In this document: piece after piece, positions 33,141 through 41,938 of the stretch | Position numbering within the stretch: position 1 is the stretch's first letter | Layout: each line of letters opens with the position of its first letter | DNA from: DAITBA01 sp036824005 | GTDB lineage: Bacteria; Pseudomonadota; Gammaproteobacteria; Burkholderiales; Rhodocyclaceae | Length of the DNA: 64,000 nucleotides | Assembly (NCBI GenBank): GCA_036824005.1 | Contig: DAITBA010000003.1 | Span: 124,001-188,000, forward strand | Direction of reading: 5' to 3' | Notes under the pieces: model-generated | Seen by the model: the letters and a program-made list of their open reading frames with translations, nothing else | Databases searched by the model: none | What the model was told of the DNA's origin: nothing | Position numbers and translations under genes: made by a program

Positions 33141-34280
33141 GTGCTGAGCTTTGAGGACGATCGAGTGGGGATGGGATTGCGCAGCGCCGTGCCGGCGTTC
33201 ATGCCCGTTGCGCCGTCCGTGCCCCGCGTCGAGCGTGCGCCCACCGGCGAGGGCGCCGGACTGCGCCGCGTGCGCGCCGAGGACAAGCGCATTATCAACG
33301 GCCAGACCGACGTCAATCAGCTTGTTCCCTTCAAGTACAAATGGGCTTGGGAAAAGTATCTCGCTGCCTGCGCCAACCATTGGATGCCGCAGGAGATCAA
33401 CATGCAGCGCGACATCGAACTGTGGAAGAGCCCGACCGGCCTGACCGCGGACGAGCGCCGGCTGATCAAGCGCAACCTCGGTTTCTTCGTCACCGCTGAC
33501 AGCCTGGCTGCCAACAACATCGTGCTCGGCACGTACCGGCAGATCACTGCCCCCGAGTGTCGGCAGTACCTGTTACGCCAGGCTTTCGAGGAGGCCATTC
33601 ACACCCACGCCTACCAGTACATCGTCGAGAGCCTGGGCCTGGACGAGGGCGAGATCTTCAACGCCTACCACGAGATTCCCAGCATCCGCGACAAGGACGA
33701 GTTTCTCATCCCTTTCATCGACACGCTCACGGACCCGTCTTTCAAGACCGGCTCGCCCGAGAACGACCAAAAACTGCTCAAGAGCCTGATTGTGTTCGCG
33801 TGCCTGATGGAGGGGCTTTTCTTCTACGTCGGCTTCGTGCAGATCCTTGCCCTCGGACGGCAGAACAAGATGACGGGCGCGGCCGAGCAGTATCAGTACA
33901 TCCTGCGCGACGAGTCGATGCATTGCAATTTCGGCATCGACGTCATCAACCAGATCAAGATGGAGAACCCGCATCTGTGGACGGCGGCGTTCCGCAACGA
34001 GCTGATGGGTCTGGTGCGCACCGCCGTGGAACTGGAGTATCGCTACGCCGAGGACACCATGCCCAGAGGTGTGCTCGGGCTGAATGCAGCCATGTTCAAG
34101 GAGTATCTGCGCTACATCGCCAACCGGCGCTGCCAGCAGATCGGCTTGGAAGTGTTGTTCCACGGGGCGGAAAACCCTTTTCCGTGGATGAGCGAAATGA
34201 TCGACTTGAAGAAGGAGCGCAACTTCTTCGAAACGCGCGTCATCGAGTATCAGACGGGAGGCGCGCTAAGTTGGGATTGA
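33141..34280 (+). CDS. nrdB: Ribonucleotide reductase class I, beta subunit
   Basis: The predicted protein has 379 residues. EEAIHTHAYQYI (150-161) supplies the metal ligands Glu151 and His154 and the candidate radical Tyr158, in the same spacing as E. coli E115-H118-Y122. DESMHCNFGID holds further ligands. The start is a GTG at 33141 behind AAAGGAGG. It makes the tyrosyl radical for NrdA. The Tyr and ligand pattern suggests the diiron class Ia type. Confidence 0.96.
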   Translation: MLSFEDDRVGMGLRSAVPAFMPVAPSVPRVERAPTGEGAGLRRVRAEDKRIINGQTDVNQLVPFKYKWAWEKYLAACANHWMPQEINMQRDIELWKSPTGLTADERRLIKRNLGFFVTADSLAANNIVLGTYRQITAPECRQYLLRQAFEEAIHTHAYQYIVESLGLDEGEIFNAYHEIPSIRDKDEFLIPFIDTLTDPSFKTGSPENDQKLLKSLIVFACLMEGLFFYVGFVQILALGRQNKMTGAAEQYQYILRDESMHCNFGIDVINQIKMENPHLWTAAFRNELMGLVRTAVELEYRYAEDTMPRGVLGLNAAMFKEYLRYIANRRCQQIGLEVLFHGAENPFPWMSEMIDLKKERNFFETRVIEYQTGGALSWD

Positions 34281-34603
34281 GAGCCTATAACAGGAATGAA
34301 ACCATTCGCGCCGCAACCAACGGCAGGGCATAGGTGCGAATCGCAATTCCAGGTTCATAGGTTCTGGTGCTGCCGCGAGGCGCGAGGGCGCCGCGGATAG
34401 CCGCTTACTGAATTCGCTTGGAGCAGGGCGACACGCCTTGCAGCCTGCCCCTTCCGAGGCGTCGGTGCGTCGGAAGGGGGTGAGATGAGACGTGAAGAAT
34501 TCAATGCGTCGAACGCGAGTCCGGCGCTTGAATAATCCGTGCTTGTTGAGACGGGTTGCAGTTGTTTGTGTTCATTCCTGTTATTTTGTGAAGGAGGTAA
34601 GCA
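34281..34603. other. 323-base interval after nrdB
   Basis: No gene is supported. It contains the hairpin at 34448-34479 and, at its end, GAAGGAGG before the histone-like gene. Confidence 0.5.
34448..34479. repeat. Perfect 10-bp inverted repeat
   Basis: CCCCTTCCGA and TCGGAAGGGG flank a 12-base loop. No T run follows, so it is not a standard terminator; it may be an RNA structure in the leader of the next gene or at the 3' end of the nrdB message. Confidence 0.5.
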
Positions 34604-35240
34604 ATGGCTGAAACCAAGAAAGCTGCGAAGAAACCCGCGGCGAAGAAACCTGCTGCAAAGAAAGCTACGGCCAAGAAGCCGGCGGCGAAGAAGGCAACGG
34701 CGAAGAAGCCGGTTGCGAAGAAAGCCGCGAATCCGGGCACGAAGAAGCCCGCGGCGAAGAAGGCTGCAGCGAAGCCCGCAGCGAAGAAAGCGACGGCGAA
34801 GAAGCCTGCGGCCAAGAAGGCCACGGCGAAGANNNNNNNNNNNNNNNNNNNNNNNNNNNNNNNNNNNNNNNNNNNNNNNNNNNNNNNNNNNNNNNNNNNN
34901 NNNNNNNNNNNNNNNNNNNNNNNNNNNNNNNNCGGCTGCGAAGAAAGCTGCAAAACCGGCAGCGAAGAAAGCGACGGCGAAGAAGCCTGCGGCCAAGAAG
35001 GCCACGGCGAAGAAGCCGGCTGCGAAGAAAGCTGCAAAACCGGCAGCGAAGAAAGCGACGGCGAAGAAGCCGGCTGCGAAGAAAGCGACCGCCAAGAAGC
35101 CGGCGGCGAAGGCCGCGGCCCCTGCGGCGCCCTCCGCCCCTGCCCCGGCAGCGCCCTCGACCGCAGCAACCCCCGGCTTGAAGTCTTCGCTCAACCCGGC
35201 GGCGGCATGGCCGTTCCCGACCGGTTCGCGTCCTTCCTAA
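34604..35240 (+). CDS. Histone H1-like Lys/Ala/Pro-rich DNA-binding protein (interrupted by assembly gap)
   Basis: The product starts MAETKKAAKKPAAKK and consists of KPAAKKATA-type repeats of the histone H1 C-terminal kind, ending in an Ala/Pro-rich tail (AAAPAAPSAPAPAAPSTAA) and LKSSLNPAAAWPFP. Such proteins bind and compact DNA and can affect transcription, as with AlgP or bacterial HctB-like proteins. A run of 100 Ns interrupts it; the frame before the gap differs by one from the frame that carries the same repeat afterwards. The true gap length is therefore not 100, and the stop at 35238-35240 is judged real. GAAGGAGG precedes the ATG. The repeat number is unknown. Confidence 0.85.
34833..34932. 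other. Assembly gap (100 Ns)
   Basis: Exactly 100 unknown bases lie inside the repetitive histone-like gene. The flanks carry the same 30-60 base repeats, so assembly collapse is the likely cause. Confidence 0.97.
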
Positions 35241-35253
35241 CCGGTGTTTTCAG

Positions 35254-37110
35254 ATGAGCGGGCGGGCGCAAGCCTGCCCCGCGCAGATTGCCCGCCCGTT
35301 TCATCTATCCCGATGTCTTGACGGCGCCGTTGTGCGCCGGTCGTGGCCGCTGCGCCGCTTCGCCGGAGCGTTGCCGGTCCGGACCCCGCCCGTGGCATCT
35401 GCGCAGTCTCTCGACCTCAACTTGATCGGACAGTTGCGTGTAGCAGGCGCGCGCTACGGTGGCAGATGGACTGCGCGCAAGTCCAGGCTGCTCGATCGTT
35501 GCGCGGCGCGTGCTCTCGACCATCCGCGCTGCCTGGTCGAGTACCACGACTGCCTGCTGTTTCTGCTGGCATATCCCGAGCATGCCCGGCTGCTGTCGGC
35601 CGCCGAACGCGAGCTGGCGCGTGTTGCCCTGGCCGCTCGGACAATTGCCGAACGGGGCAGTGCGCGCGAGCGCAGGCGTTTGTGCGGCACCGGCATTGCG
35701 TGGTCCGAGGTGTCCTTCGGATTCAGCTTCGAGATAGCTCGCTGGCTCGCGCAGCGATACCCGGACCACGCCGACATACAGTGTTTCGGCGAAGGTGGCG
35801 AATTGCCGCAGAACGTGCTGCGCCTGGGCGTGCCCGGCATGGAGTTCGAACTTCTCGCACCGGAGCGCTTGGCGCCGGAGGAGTTCCTGATGCGCGCACG
35901 TGGCCCGCGCGGTGGTTCGGCACTGGGCTGGCTAGTGGCACAGATGCAACAGCTTCCATGCTCTGAGGCGATACGCGATCAGCTGTTCGAGACGCTGCAC
36001 GCGTTCATCCGGGTCGAACCCAGGGATACGCCTCTGTCGCGCACCTTTGCCCGAGGCCCGCTGGCCGACACCCATTTCCATGGCGACGGGCTGCTGCGAG
36101 ACGTCGACCCGCCGGCGCTCATCGCCGAACCACTGCCGCCACCGCGTCGTCTGTCAGTGCCGCAGCGGAGCGGACTGCTTGCCTGCGCGCGCGCCATGCT
36201 GATCATGCTCGGGCGTGAAACGGAGCCCCTTACCTACGGATCGCCATCATGCGTCGAATACTTCCAGCTCGGCCGCGGCCTGGGCATCGCCCTCTACTAC
36301 ATGCGCCCGGAGCGCCGCTTTGCTATCGACTCCCACGTCGGCTTCATGCTGTTCAAAAACACCATACCGGTGGGATACGGCGGCGGCTGGCCGTTTCTCG
36401 ATACCTGCAAGATCGGCGTCAACATGTTCGCGCCTTTCCGTGGCGGCGAGTCGGCATTCTGCTTCTGCCAGGTGTTGCGTGCCTATCGCCAGCGCTTCGA
36501 GCCGGTGCGCTTCGTGGTCGAGCCCTACCAGTTCGGCGCCGGTAACCGCGAGGGACTGATGTCCGGCGCCTTCTGGTTTTACTATCGCCTTGGGTTCCGC
36601 CCTATCGAGCCAACCCAGGCGCAACTCGCCGAGGCCGAGTTCGTGCGCATCAGCGCCGAGCGATTCTATCGTTCGCCGCTTTCAGTGATGCGCCGGCTGA
36701 CGCGCTCGAACATCGAGCTGCGGCTGGCAGCAGCCGGCGATGCGGAAATCGCGGACTGCGATCCCGCCGATCTCAGTCTCGCCGTCTCCCGGCGGATTGC
36801 ACACGAACATGGCGGCGACCGCGCCGCTGCCGGCGAAGTTGCACTGCGTTATGTGACCTCCTCGCTCGGTGTCCGGGACATGTCGGGCTGGTCAGGCGGG
36901 GAGCGACAGGCTTTCGGGTCGCTCTCGTTGTTGCTGGCGCTGGTGCCGCGCCTGTCCGAGTGGTCGGTGCGGGAGCGGCGCGCCTGCGTGGCGTTGATGC
37001 GGGCCAAGGGTGGCGACGAGGCGCGCTACTTCGTCCTGGCGCGCAGGCACCGCCGGTTTCGAGAGGCGATGATCGCCATCGCCGCGGCGGAGGCATCGTG
37101 CGCACAATAG
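35254..37110 (+). CDS. Uncharacterised 618-residue protein
   Basis: I do not recognise the family. It has no signal peptide or clear membrane helix. The middle (about residues 330-460) is rich in conserved-looking blocks: YGSPSCVEYFQLGRGLGIAL, GYGGGWPFLDTCKIGVNMFA, RFVVEPYQFGAGN and GAFWFYYRLGFRPI. The last resembles the end of GNAT acyltransferase folds, where a short aromatic helix precedes GF. The C-terminal 120 residues are helical and Arg-rich. The ATG at 35254 lies 13 bases after the histone-like gene and has no clear ribosome site, so a later start is possible. Codon use is like that of its neighbours. Confidence 0.7.
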   Translation: MSGRAQACPAQIARPFHLSRCLDGAVVRRSWPLRRFAGALPVRTPPVASAQSLDLNLIGQLRVAGARYGGRWTARKSRLLDRCAARALDHPRCLVEYHDCLLFLLAYPEHARLLSAAERELARVALAARTIAERGSARERRRLCGTGIAWSEVSFGFSFEIARWLAQRYPDHADIQCFGEGGELPQNVLRLGVPGMEFELLAPERLAPEEFLMRARGPRGGSALGWLVAQMQQLPCSEAIRDQLFETLHAFIRVEPRDTPLSRTFARGPLADTHFHGDGLLRDVDPPALIAEPLPPPRRLSVPQRSGLLACARAMLIMLGRETEPLTYGSPSCVEYFQLGRGLGIALYYMRPERRFAIDSHVGFMLFKNTIPVGYGGGWPFLDTCKIGVNMFAPFRGGESAFCFCQVLRAYRQRFEPVRFVVEPYQFGAGNREGLMSGAFWFYYRLGFRPIEPTQAQLAEAEFVRISAERFYRSPLSVMRRLTRSNIELRLAAAGDAEIADCDPADLSLAVSRRIAHEHGGDRAAAGEVALRYVTSSLGVRDMSGWSGGERQAFGSLSLLLALVPRLSEWSVRERRACVALMRAKGGDEARYFVLARRHRRFREAMIAIAAAEASCAQ

Positions 37111-37483
37111 CGGACAAGCGCCGGTGTCTGTCGATCAACCTGTCCGCCGCGTCAAGTGGTTGGCGCTTCGGGTTGACAGCTCCAGGCGGCATCGGCATAA
37201 TTTGGTCTGCTGCACCGCAACATCGTCATTTCCGATGGCACGCGGGATACCGTCGTAACGAAACGTCCCGCGCTGAAAGCCCCGCCATGTTCCGAGGCGA
37301 TGCATGTTGCCGGTCTTTGACTACGTTCCAACCAGACGTCCCGCCTGCAGCCACTCCGCGGTGGCCTACGGCAGTGAGTACCCGCTCGCACTCCCCGTTT
37401 TCTGCTCGTGACAGGCATTGCCTTCGCGCGCGGTCGTCGGAATTGCCGGGGCGTCATCCGGTGAAACGAGGAAAGGAGAACGC
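37111..37483. other. 373-base interval with a strong promoter
   Basis: It contains a consensus-like promoter at 37173-37201 and about 275 bases of possible leader before the lytic transglycosylase. No coding frame is convincing. No riboswitch family was recognised. Confidence 0.5.
37173..37201 (+). promoter_or_regulatory. Sigma70-type promoter
   Basis: TTGACA (37173-37178) and CATAAT (37196-37201) are separated by exactly 17 bases; the first is perfect and the second matches at five of six positions. Transcription would start near 37208, far upstream of the gene at 37484. Confidence 0.6.
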
Positions 37484-38188
37484 ATGCCCTGCATGAGTCC
37501 CATCATTAAGCTGCTGAAGAGCACAGTAACCTTTGTGATTCATTTCGCACATGGAGGTCTGCTCGTCGCCGGCATCATGACGACGGTCTTCGCCGTGGCG
37601 CTGTACCAGAGCGGCGGCTTCCATGCGCCCGATCTCAAGCATTGGTTCGGGGAATCGGCGCCGGCGGCAGTGCGCGCCGCCGACGCGGAAGCGGACAGCG
37701 TTGCCGCCGCGGCGCCAGCACCTGAGTTGCGCGGCATCGCCGACTACGCGGCGCGCAAGTACCGGGTTGCCGCCTCGGCCATCGAACCATTCATCGGCGT
37801 CGCCCACGCTGCGGGCCGGCAGGTGGGCCTCGATCCGCTGCTCATCGTCGCCGTGATGGCGATCGAGTCGGGCTTCAATCCGCTCGCCGAAAGCCCTCGC
37901 GGTGCCCAGGGGCTGATGCAGGTGATTCCGCGTTTCCACCAGGACAAGCTGGAACAGCGCGGCAGGGACGAGTCCCTGCTCGACCCACAAGCCAATATTC
38001 ACATCGGCGCCCAGATCCTGAAGGAATCGATCGAGCGCGCCGGCGGCATGGAAGCGGGGCTGCAGCAATATGCTGGCGCCCCCAACGATGCCGACGCCCA
38101 GTATGCCGCCAAGGTATTGGCGGAAAGACAGCGCCTGGCTCAGTTCGCCGGCAAGGGCAAGATCATCGTCGCCGACGCGCGACGCTAA
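37484..38188 (+). CDS. Membrane-anchored lytic transglycosylase (SLT domain)
   Basis: The predicted protein has 234 residues. One N-terminal helix (about 20-42) leads to a periplasmic SLT fold: LLIVAVMAIESGFNPLAES holds the catalytic Glu, followed by GAQGLMQVIP, LLDPQANIHIGAQIL and LQQYAGA. It cleaves the MurNAc-GlcNAc bond to give anhydromuramic ends. The first 60 periplasmic residues are an Ala-rich linker. The ATG at 37484 follows GAAAGGAGA. Confidence 0.88.
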   Translation: MPCMSPIIKLLKSTVTFVIHFAHGGLLVAGIMTTVFAVALYQSGGFHAPDLKHWFGESAPAAVRAADAEADSVAAAAPAPELRGIADYAARKYRVAASAIEPFIGVAHAAGRQVGLDPLLIVAVMAIESGFNPLAESPRGAQGLMQVIPRFHQDKLEQRGRDESLLDPQANIHIGAQILKESIERAGGMEAGLQQYAGAPNDADAQYAAKVLAERQRLAQFAGKGKIIVADARR

Positions 38189-38200
38189 GCTGCGCCGCCA

Positions 38201-39385
38201 TCAAGATGGCCCGAGAAAACGGGCGATCCGCGTCACGCCTTCGGCTAGTTTCTCCCGGGCCGTCGTGTAGGCAAAGCGCATATGGCGTGCCGGGGCGTTG
38301 TCACCGAAGTCCAGACCGGGCGTAACCGCCACGCCTGCCTCCTCGATCAGTCGCAGCGCCAGCGCGTAGCTGTCCTTGGCTAGTTCCGAGACATCGGCAT
38401 ACAGGTAGAACGCGCCGCGCGGCGGCGCCGGAATCCTGAAGCCGAGCCGCGTTAGCGCCGGCATCAGAAAGTCACGTCGGGCCTGGAACTCGGCGCGGCG
38501 CTGCTCGAGCAACGCGATCGTCTCCGGGGCGAATGCCGCCAACGCCGCGTGCTGGGCCGGTGCCGACGGTGAGATGTACAGATTCTGCGCCAGCTTTTCG
38601 ATATCGCGCACATACTCCGCCGGCGCGATCAGCCAGCCCAGGCGCCAGCCCGTCATGTTGAAATACTTCGAAAAGCTGTTCACCACGAAGGCGTCGTCGG
38701 TCAGGCCAAGAACCGTCTTGGCGTCCATGCCGTAGGTCAGGCCGTGGTAGATCTCGTCGACGATCATCACGCCCTGCCGCTCGGCGACCGTGCGCGCGAG
38801 CGCCGCCAGCGTGTCGTCGGCAAGCATCGTGCCGGTCGGATTGGCCGGAGAGGCGACCAGCAGGCCCTTGGTGCGCGACGACCACGCCTTCCCGATCTGC
38901 TCCGCGGTCGGCTGGTAGTCGGTCTCCGGTCCCACCGCCAGTGCCCGTGGCATTCCCTCCAGCAGGCGCACGAAGTGGCGATTGCACGGATAGCCCGGAT
39001 CGGTCAGCAGAATCTCGTCGCCCGGATTCACGACCACCGCCAGCGCCAACAGCAGCGCCGCCGACGCGCCAGCGGTGACGATGACCCGCGCCGGATCGAG
39101 GCCGACGCCATAGCGCTCGGCATAGAAGGCTGCGATGGCCTCGCGCAGTTGCGGCAGGCCGAGCGCGGCGGTGTAATGCACATGGCCACCTGCCAGGAAG
39201 CGCATTGCTGCCTCGATCACGGGCTGTGGTGTCGGGAAATCCGGCTCACCAACTTCCATGTGGATGATGGAGCTTCCGGCCGCCTCCAACTCGTGGGCGC
39301 AGCGCATCAGCTCCATGACATGAAAGGGCGCGATGTCGGCCATGCGTGCCGCGAGCTGACGCGGCGTCGGGCGCGGGGCGTTCAT
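38201..39385 (-). CDS. PLP-dependent aminotransferase, class I/II
   Basis: The predicted protein has 394 residues. The lysine that binds pyridoxal phosphate is in NSFSKYFNMTGWRLGW; GEPDFPTPQPV, SPANPTGTM, VDEIYHGLTY and the substrate-binding Arg region (MRFAYTT) complete the fold type I pattern. It resembles the aspartate/alanine aminotransferase subgroup. The substrate cannot be fixed from sequence. It converges with the transglycosylase gene, 12 bases apart, and lies downstream of pckG, which has its own terminator. Confidence 0.9.
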   Translation of the reverse strand: MNAPRPTPRQLAARMADIAPFHVMELMRCAHELEAAGSSIIHMEVGEPDFPTPQPVIEAAMRFLAGGHVHYTAALGLPQLREAIAAFYAERYGVGLDPARVIVTAGASAALLLALAVVVNPGDEILLTDPGYPCNRHFVRLLEGMPRALAVGPETDYQPTAEQIGKAWSSRTKGLLVASPANPTGTMLADDTLAALARTVAERQGVMIVDEIYHGLTYGMDAKTVLGLTDDAFVVNSFSKYFNMTGWRLGWLIAPAEYVRDIEKLAQNLYISPSAPAQHAALAAFAPETIALLEQRRAEFQARRDFLMPALTRLGFRIPAPPRGAFYLYADVSELAKDSYALALRLIEEAGVAVTPGLDFGDNAPARHMRFAYTTAREKLAEGVTRIARFLGPS

Positions 39386-39520
39386 GGGCGGTGCAAGTCG
39401 AGTGGGCGCGATGGTTGCGTGGCGCGGATTTCGCAGCGCCGATATTACCGTGTTTCCCGCGCTGGGAATCCTCGCGGCGTATGGGCGGGCGCGACGACGG
39501 CTGGACGTGGGAGACTTCGG

Positions 39521-39550
39521 AAAAGAAAACCGGCCCGAAGGCCGGTTTCC
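39521..39550 (-). terminator. Terminator of pckG
   Basis: On the minus strand AAACCGGCC TTCG GGCCGGTTTTCTTTT forms a stable stem with a TTCG loop and a T-rich tail, 21 bases after the pckG stop. Confidence 0.9.
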
Positions 39551-39571
39551 AATAAACGAGGATGTACGTCC

Positions 39572-41404
39572 TCAGGCCGCAGCGATGTTCCAGACCTCCG
39601 GCGCCTTCTCTGCGCGTTGCGCCAGCGCCTGGCGCTGGTTCTCCAGGTCCTGGGGCAGGTGATGGCCGAACTTGGCGAAGTAGTCCTTCACTTCGTTCGC
39701 TTCACTTACCGCGCCGGCGCGGCTGACGTTCATGATCTCCTGATACATGTCCTTGGTGAAATGCAGTCCAGTCCAGGTGATGTCCTCGTAGCGCGGCATC
39801 TGGCCAAAGGGGCTGCGCACGGCATCGACCCGGTTGTTCACCCGATCCACGATCCACTTCACCACGCGCATGTTCTGCCCGTATCCCGGCCAGATGAAGC
39901 TGCCTTTCTCATCCTTGCGGAACCAATTGACGCGGAAGATCTTGGGCAGCTTGAGTCCCGGCTTCTCGCCCATGCCCAGCCAGTGGTTCCAGTATTCGGC
40001 CATGTTGTAGCCGGCGAAGGGCAGCATGGCGAACGGATCGCGGCGGATCGCCGCCTGGCCGATGGCCGCCGCCGTTGCCTCGGAGCCCATCGTTGCCGCC
40101 ATGAATACGCCGTGGTTCCAGTCGAAGGACTGAAATACCAGCGGGAAGGTCTTGGACAGGCGCCCGCCGAAGATGAAGGCCGAGATCGGCACGCCGGCCG
40201 GATCCTCCCACGCCGGATCAATGGTCGGGCACTGCGAAGCCGGCGCGGTGAAGCGCGCATTCGGGTGCGCCGCCGGCCGACCCGCGTCGGGGGTCCAGTC
40301 CTTGCCCTGCCAGTCGATGGCGTGCTTGGGCGCCGGACCCATGCCCTCCCACCAGATATCGCCGTCATCGGTCAGGGCGACGTTGGTGAAGATGCAGTTG
40401 GCCTTGACGGAGTCCATGGCCATGGGGTTGGAGCTGTAGGATGTGCCGGGCGCGACGCCGAAAAAGCCGGCCTCGGGATTGATGGCGCGCAGCGTGCCGT
40501 CGGGTCCCGGCTTGATCCAGGCGATGTCGTCACCCACGGTCAGCGCCTTCCAGCCGTTGAAGCCCTCCGGCGGCACGATCATGGCCAGATTGGTCTTGCC
40601 GCAGGCGCTGGGGAAGGCCGCCGCCACATAGGTCTTCTCGCCCTCGGGGGACTGCAGGCCGAGGATGAGCATATGCTCGGCGAGCCAGCCCTCGTCGCGG
40701 GCCATCACCGAAGCGATGCGCAGCGCCAGACATTTCTTGCCCAGCAGGGCATTGCCACCATAGCCGGAGCCGTAGGACCAGATCTCCCGCGTTTCGGGGA
40801 AATGGACGATGTACTTGCGGCTGATATCGCCTTCGCACGGCCAGGGAACGTCGGCCTGGCCGGCGGCCAGCGGCGCGCCGACGGAGTGCATGCAGGGGAT
40901 GAAAAACCCGTCTCCCAGCACGTCGAGCACCTTACGGCCCATGCGTGTCATGATTTTCATATTGACCACGACGTACGGGCTGTCGGTGATCTGCACGCCG
41001 ATCTGGGCGATGGGCGAACCTAACGGGCCCATGCTGAAGGGGATGACGTACATGGTGCGTCCGCGCATGCAGCCTTCGAACAGCCCGTGCAGCGTCGTGC
41101 GCATCTGCTCCGGTGGCGCCCAGTTGTTGGTCGGGCCTGCGTCCTCTTCCTTCGCCGCGCAGATGTAAGTGCGTTCCTCGACCCGCGCCACGTCCGAAGG
41201 GTGGGAACGGGCAAGATAGCTGTTCGGACGCTTCTGCGGATTGAGGCGTATGAAGGTGCCTGCCTGCACCATCTGCTCGCACAGGCGGTCGTATTCTTCC
41301 TGCGTGCCGTCGCACCAGTGGACCGTCTCCGGCTTGCACATCTCAGCCATCGCTTCCACCCAGGCAAGCAGCTTCTCGTTCCTCGTCGGTCCTGTCTTAC
41401 TCAT
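39572..41404 (-). CDS. pckG: Phosphoenolpyruvate carboxykinase (GTP)
   Basis: The predicted protein has 610 residues, typical of the GTP-dependent family. The P-loop is AAFPSACGKTNLAM; other active-site parts are YGGNALLGKKCLALRIAS, VGDDIAWI and FGGRLSKTFPLVF. It interconverts oxaloacetate and PEP at the entrance to gluconeogenesis. It is monocistronic, with a strong terminator. Together with MaeB nearby it controls flow between C4 and C3 intermediates. Confidence 0.97.
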   Translation of the reverse strand: MSKTGPTRNEKLLAWVEAMAEMCKPETVHWCDGTQEEYDRLCEQMVQAGTFIRLNPQKRPNSYLARSHPSDVARVEERTYICAAKEEDAGPTNNWAPPEQMRTTLHGLFEGCMRGRTMYVIPFSMGPLGSPIAQIGVQITDSPYVVVNMKIMTRMGRKVLDVLGDGFFIPCMHSVGAPLAAGQADVPWPCEGDISRKYIVHFPETREIWSYGSGYGGNALLGKKCLALRIASVMARDEGWLAEHMLILGLQSPEGEKTYVAAAFPSACGKTNLAMIVPPEGFNGWKALTVGDDIAWIKPGPDGTLRAINPEAGFFGVAPGTSYSSNPMAMDSVKANCIFTNVALTDDGDIWWEGMGPAPKHAIDWQGKDWTPDAGRPAAHPNARFTAPASQCPTIDPAWEDPAGVPISAFIFGGRLSKTFPLVFQSFDWNHGVFMAATMGSEATAAAIGQAAIRRDPFAMLPFAGYNMAEYWNHWLGMGEKPGLKLPKIFRVNWFRKDEKGSFIWPGYGQNMRVVKWIVDRVNNRVDAVRSPFGQMPRYEDITWTGLHFTKDMYQEIMNVSRAGAVSEANEVKDYFAKFGHHLPQDLENQRQALAQRAEKAPEVWNIAAA

Positions 41405-41938
41405 GTCAATCTCTCCAGCAAAAAGGCGCGCGGCAACGCCGGCCTGCCTCGAAGCTCAAGGCCGGCGATGCGTGGCGACCGGGTTCACACTGATCGAAAA
41501 AACGCGTTCGGGCATGCCCTTGCAAACTACAACATCGGAACTCTGTTGGCTATCCGGGCTGCGTGGAGCCCGGCGCACTCTGCCGTCGGGGATGGGGTAT
41601 GGATTGCACTGGTTTGCGGTGATCATCTGCAAGACCCAATAAACGCTGTCGGGGAGATTGCCTGATTGGTCGGTTGGATGCCTGGATGCGTGGCACCTCT
41701 TCGCCGATGGCGCGCGTACAGGGTCTGTGTAGCGCTCCGAGCGACGCGCGGGATCACGGCGCGTTGCCCTGGTAACAGCGCTCAGATTATGCCACAGACG
41801 GCCCCGGCGACGTAACCTCGGCGGGAGCGCGCCTCTCGCACCTGCGAACGAAATTCTTTCGAAAGTGGCATAGAATGAGGCATATAAAAACAAAAAAGCA
41901 AAAAAATCTTGACACAGAGGACGGAGAAGGCATCAGCC
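41405..41938. other. 534-base interval between pckG and the FIST gene
   Basis: No gene is supported. The last 60 bases are very AT-rich for this genome (CATATAAAAACAAAAAAGCA, 41880-41899) with a TAGAAT at 41871-41876 and a TTCTTTCGAAAG dyad just before it, so it probably holds the promoter of the FIST operon. Confidence 0.45.

Noticed and set aside
34604..35110. Regular repeats that might suggest a CRISPR array
   Set aside because: The repeats are contiguous codon repeats (KPAAKKATA) without unique spacers and sit in an open frame.
34355..35194. Ala/Phe/Gly-rich minus-strand frame through the N run
   Set aside because: It is the reverse complement of the Lys/Ala repeat and cannot be judged across 100 Ns; the plus-strand product has a good ribosome site.
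38744..41023. A 759-codon plus-strand frame opposite the aminotransferase and pckG
   Set aside because: It crosses two unrelated real genes on the other strand and resembles no protein.
41909..41914. TTGACA just before the FIST gene as a -35 box
   Set aside because: It lies only 25 bases from the ATG, too close for a -10 and leader; the AT-rich segment upstream is a better promoter region.
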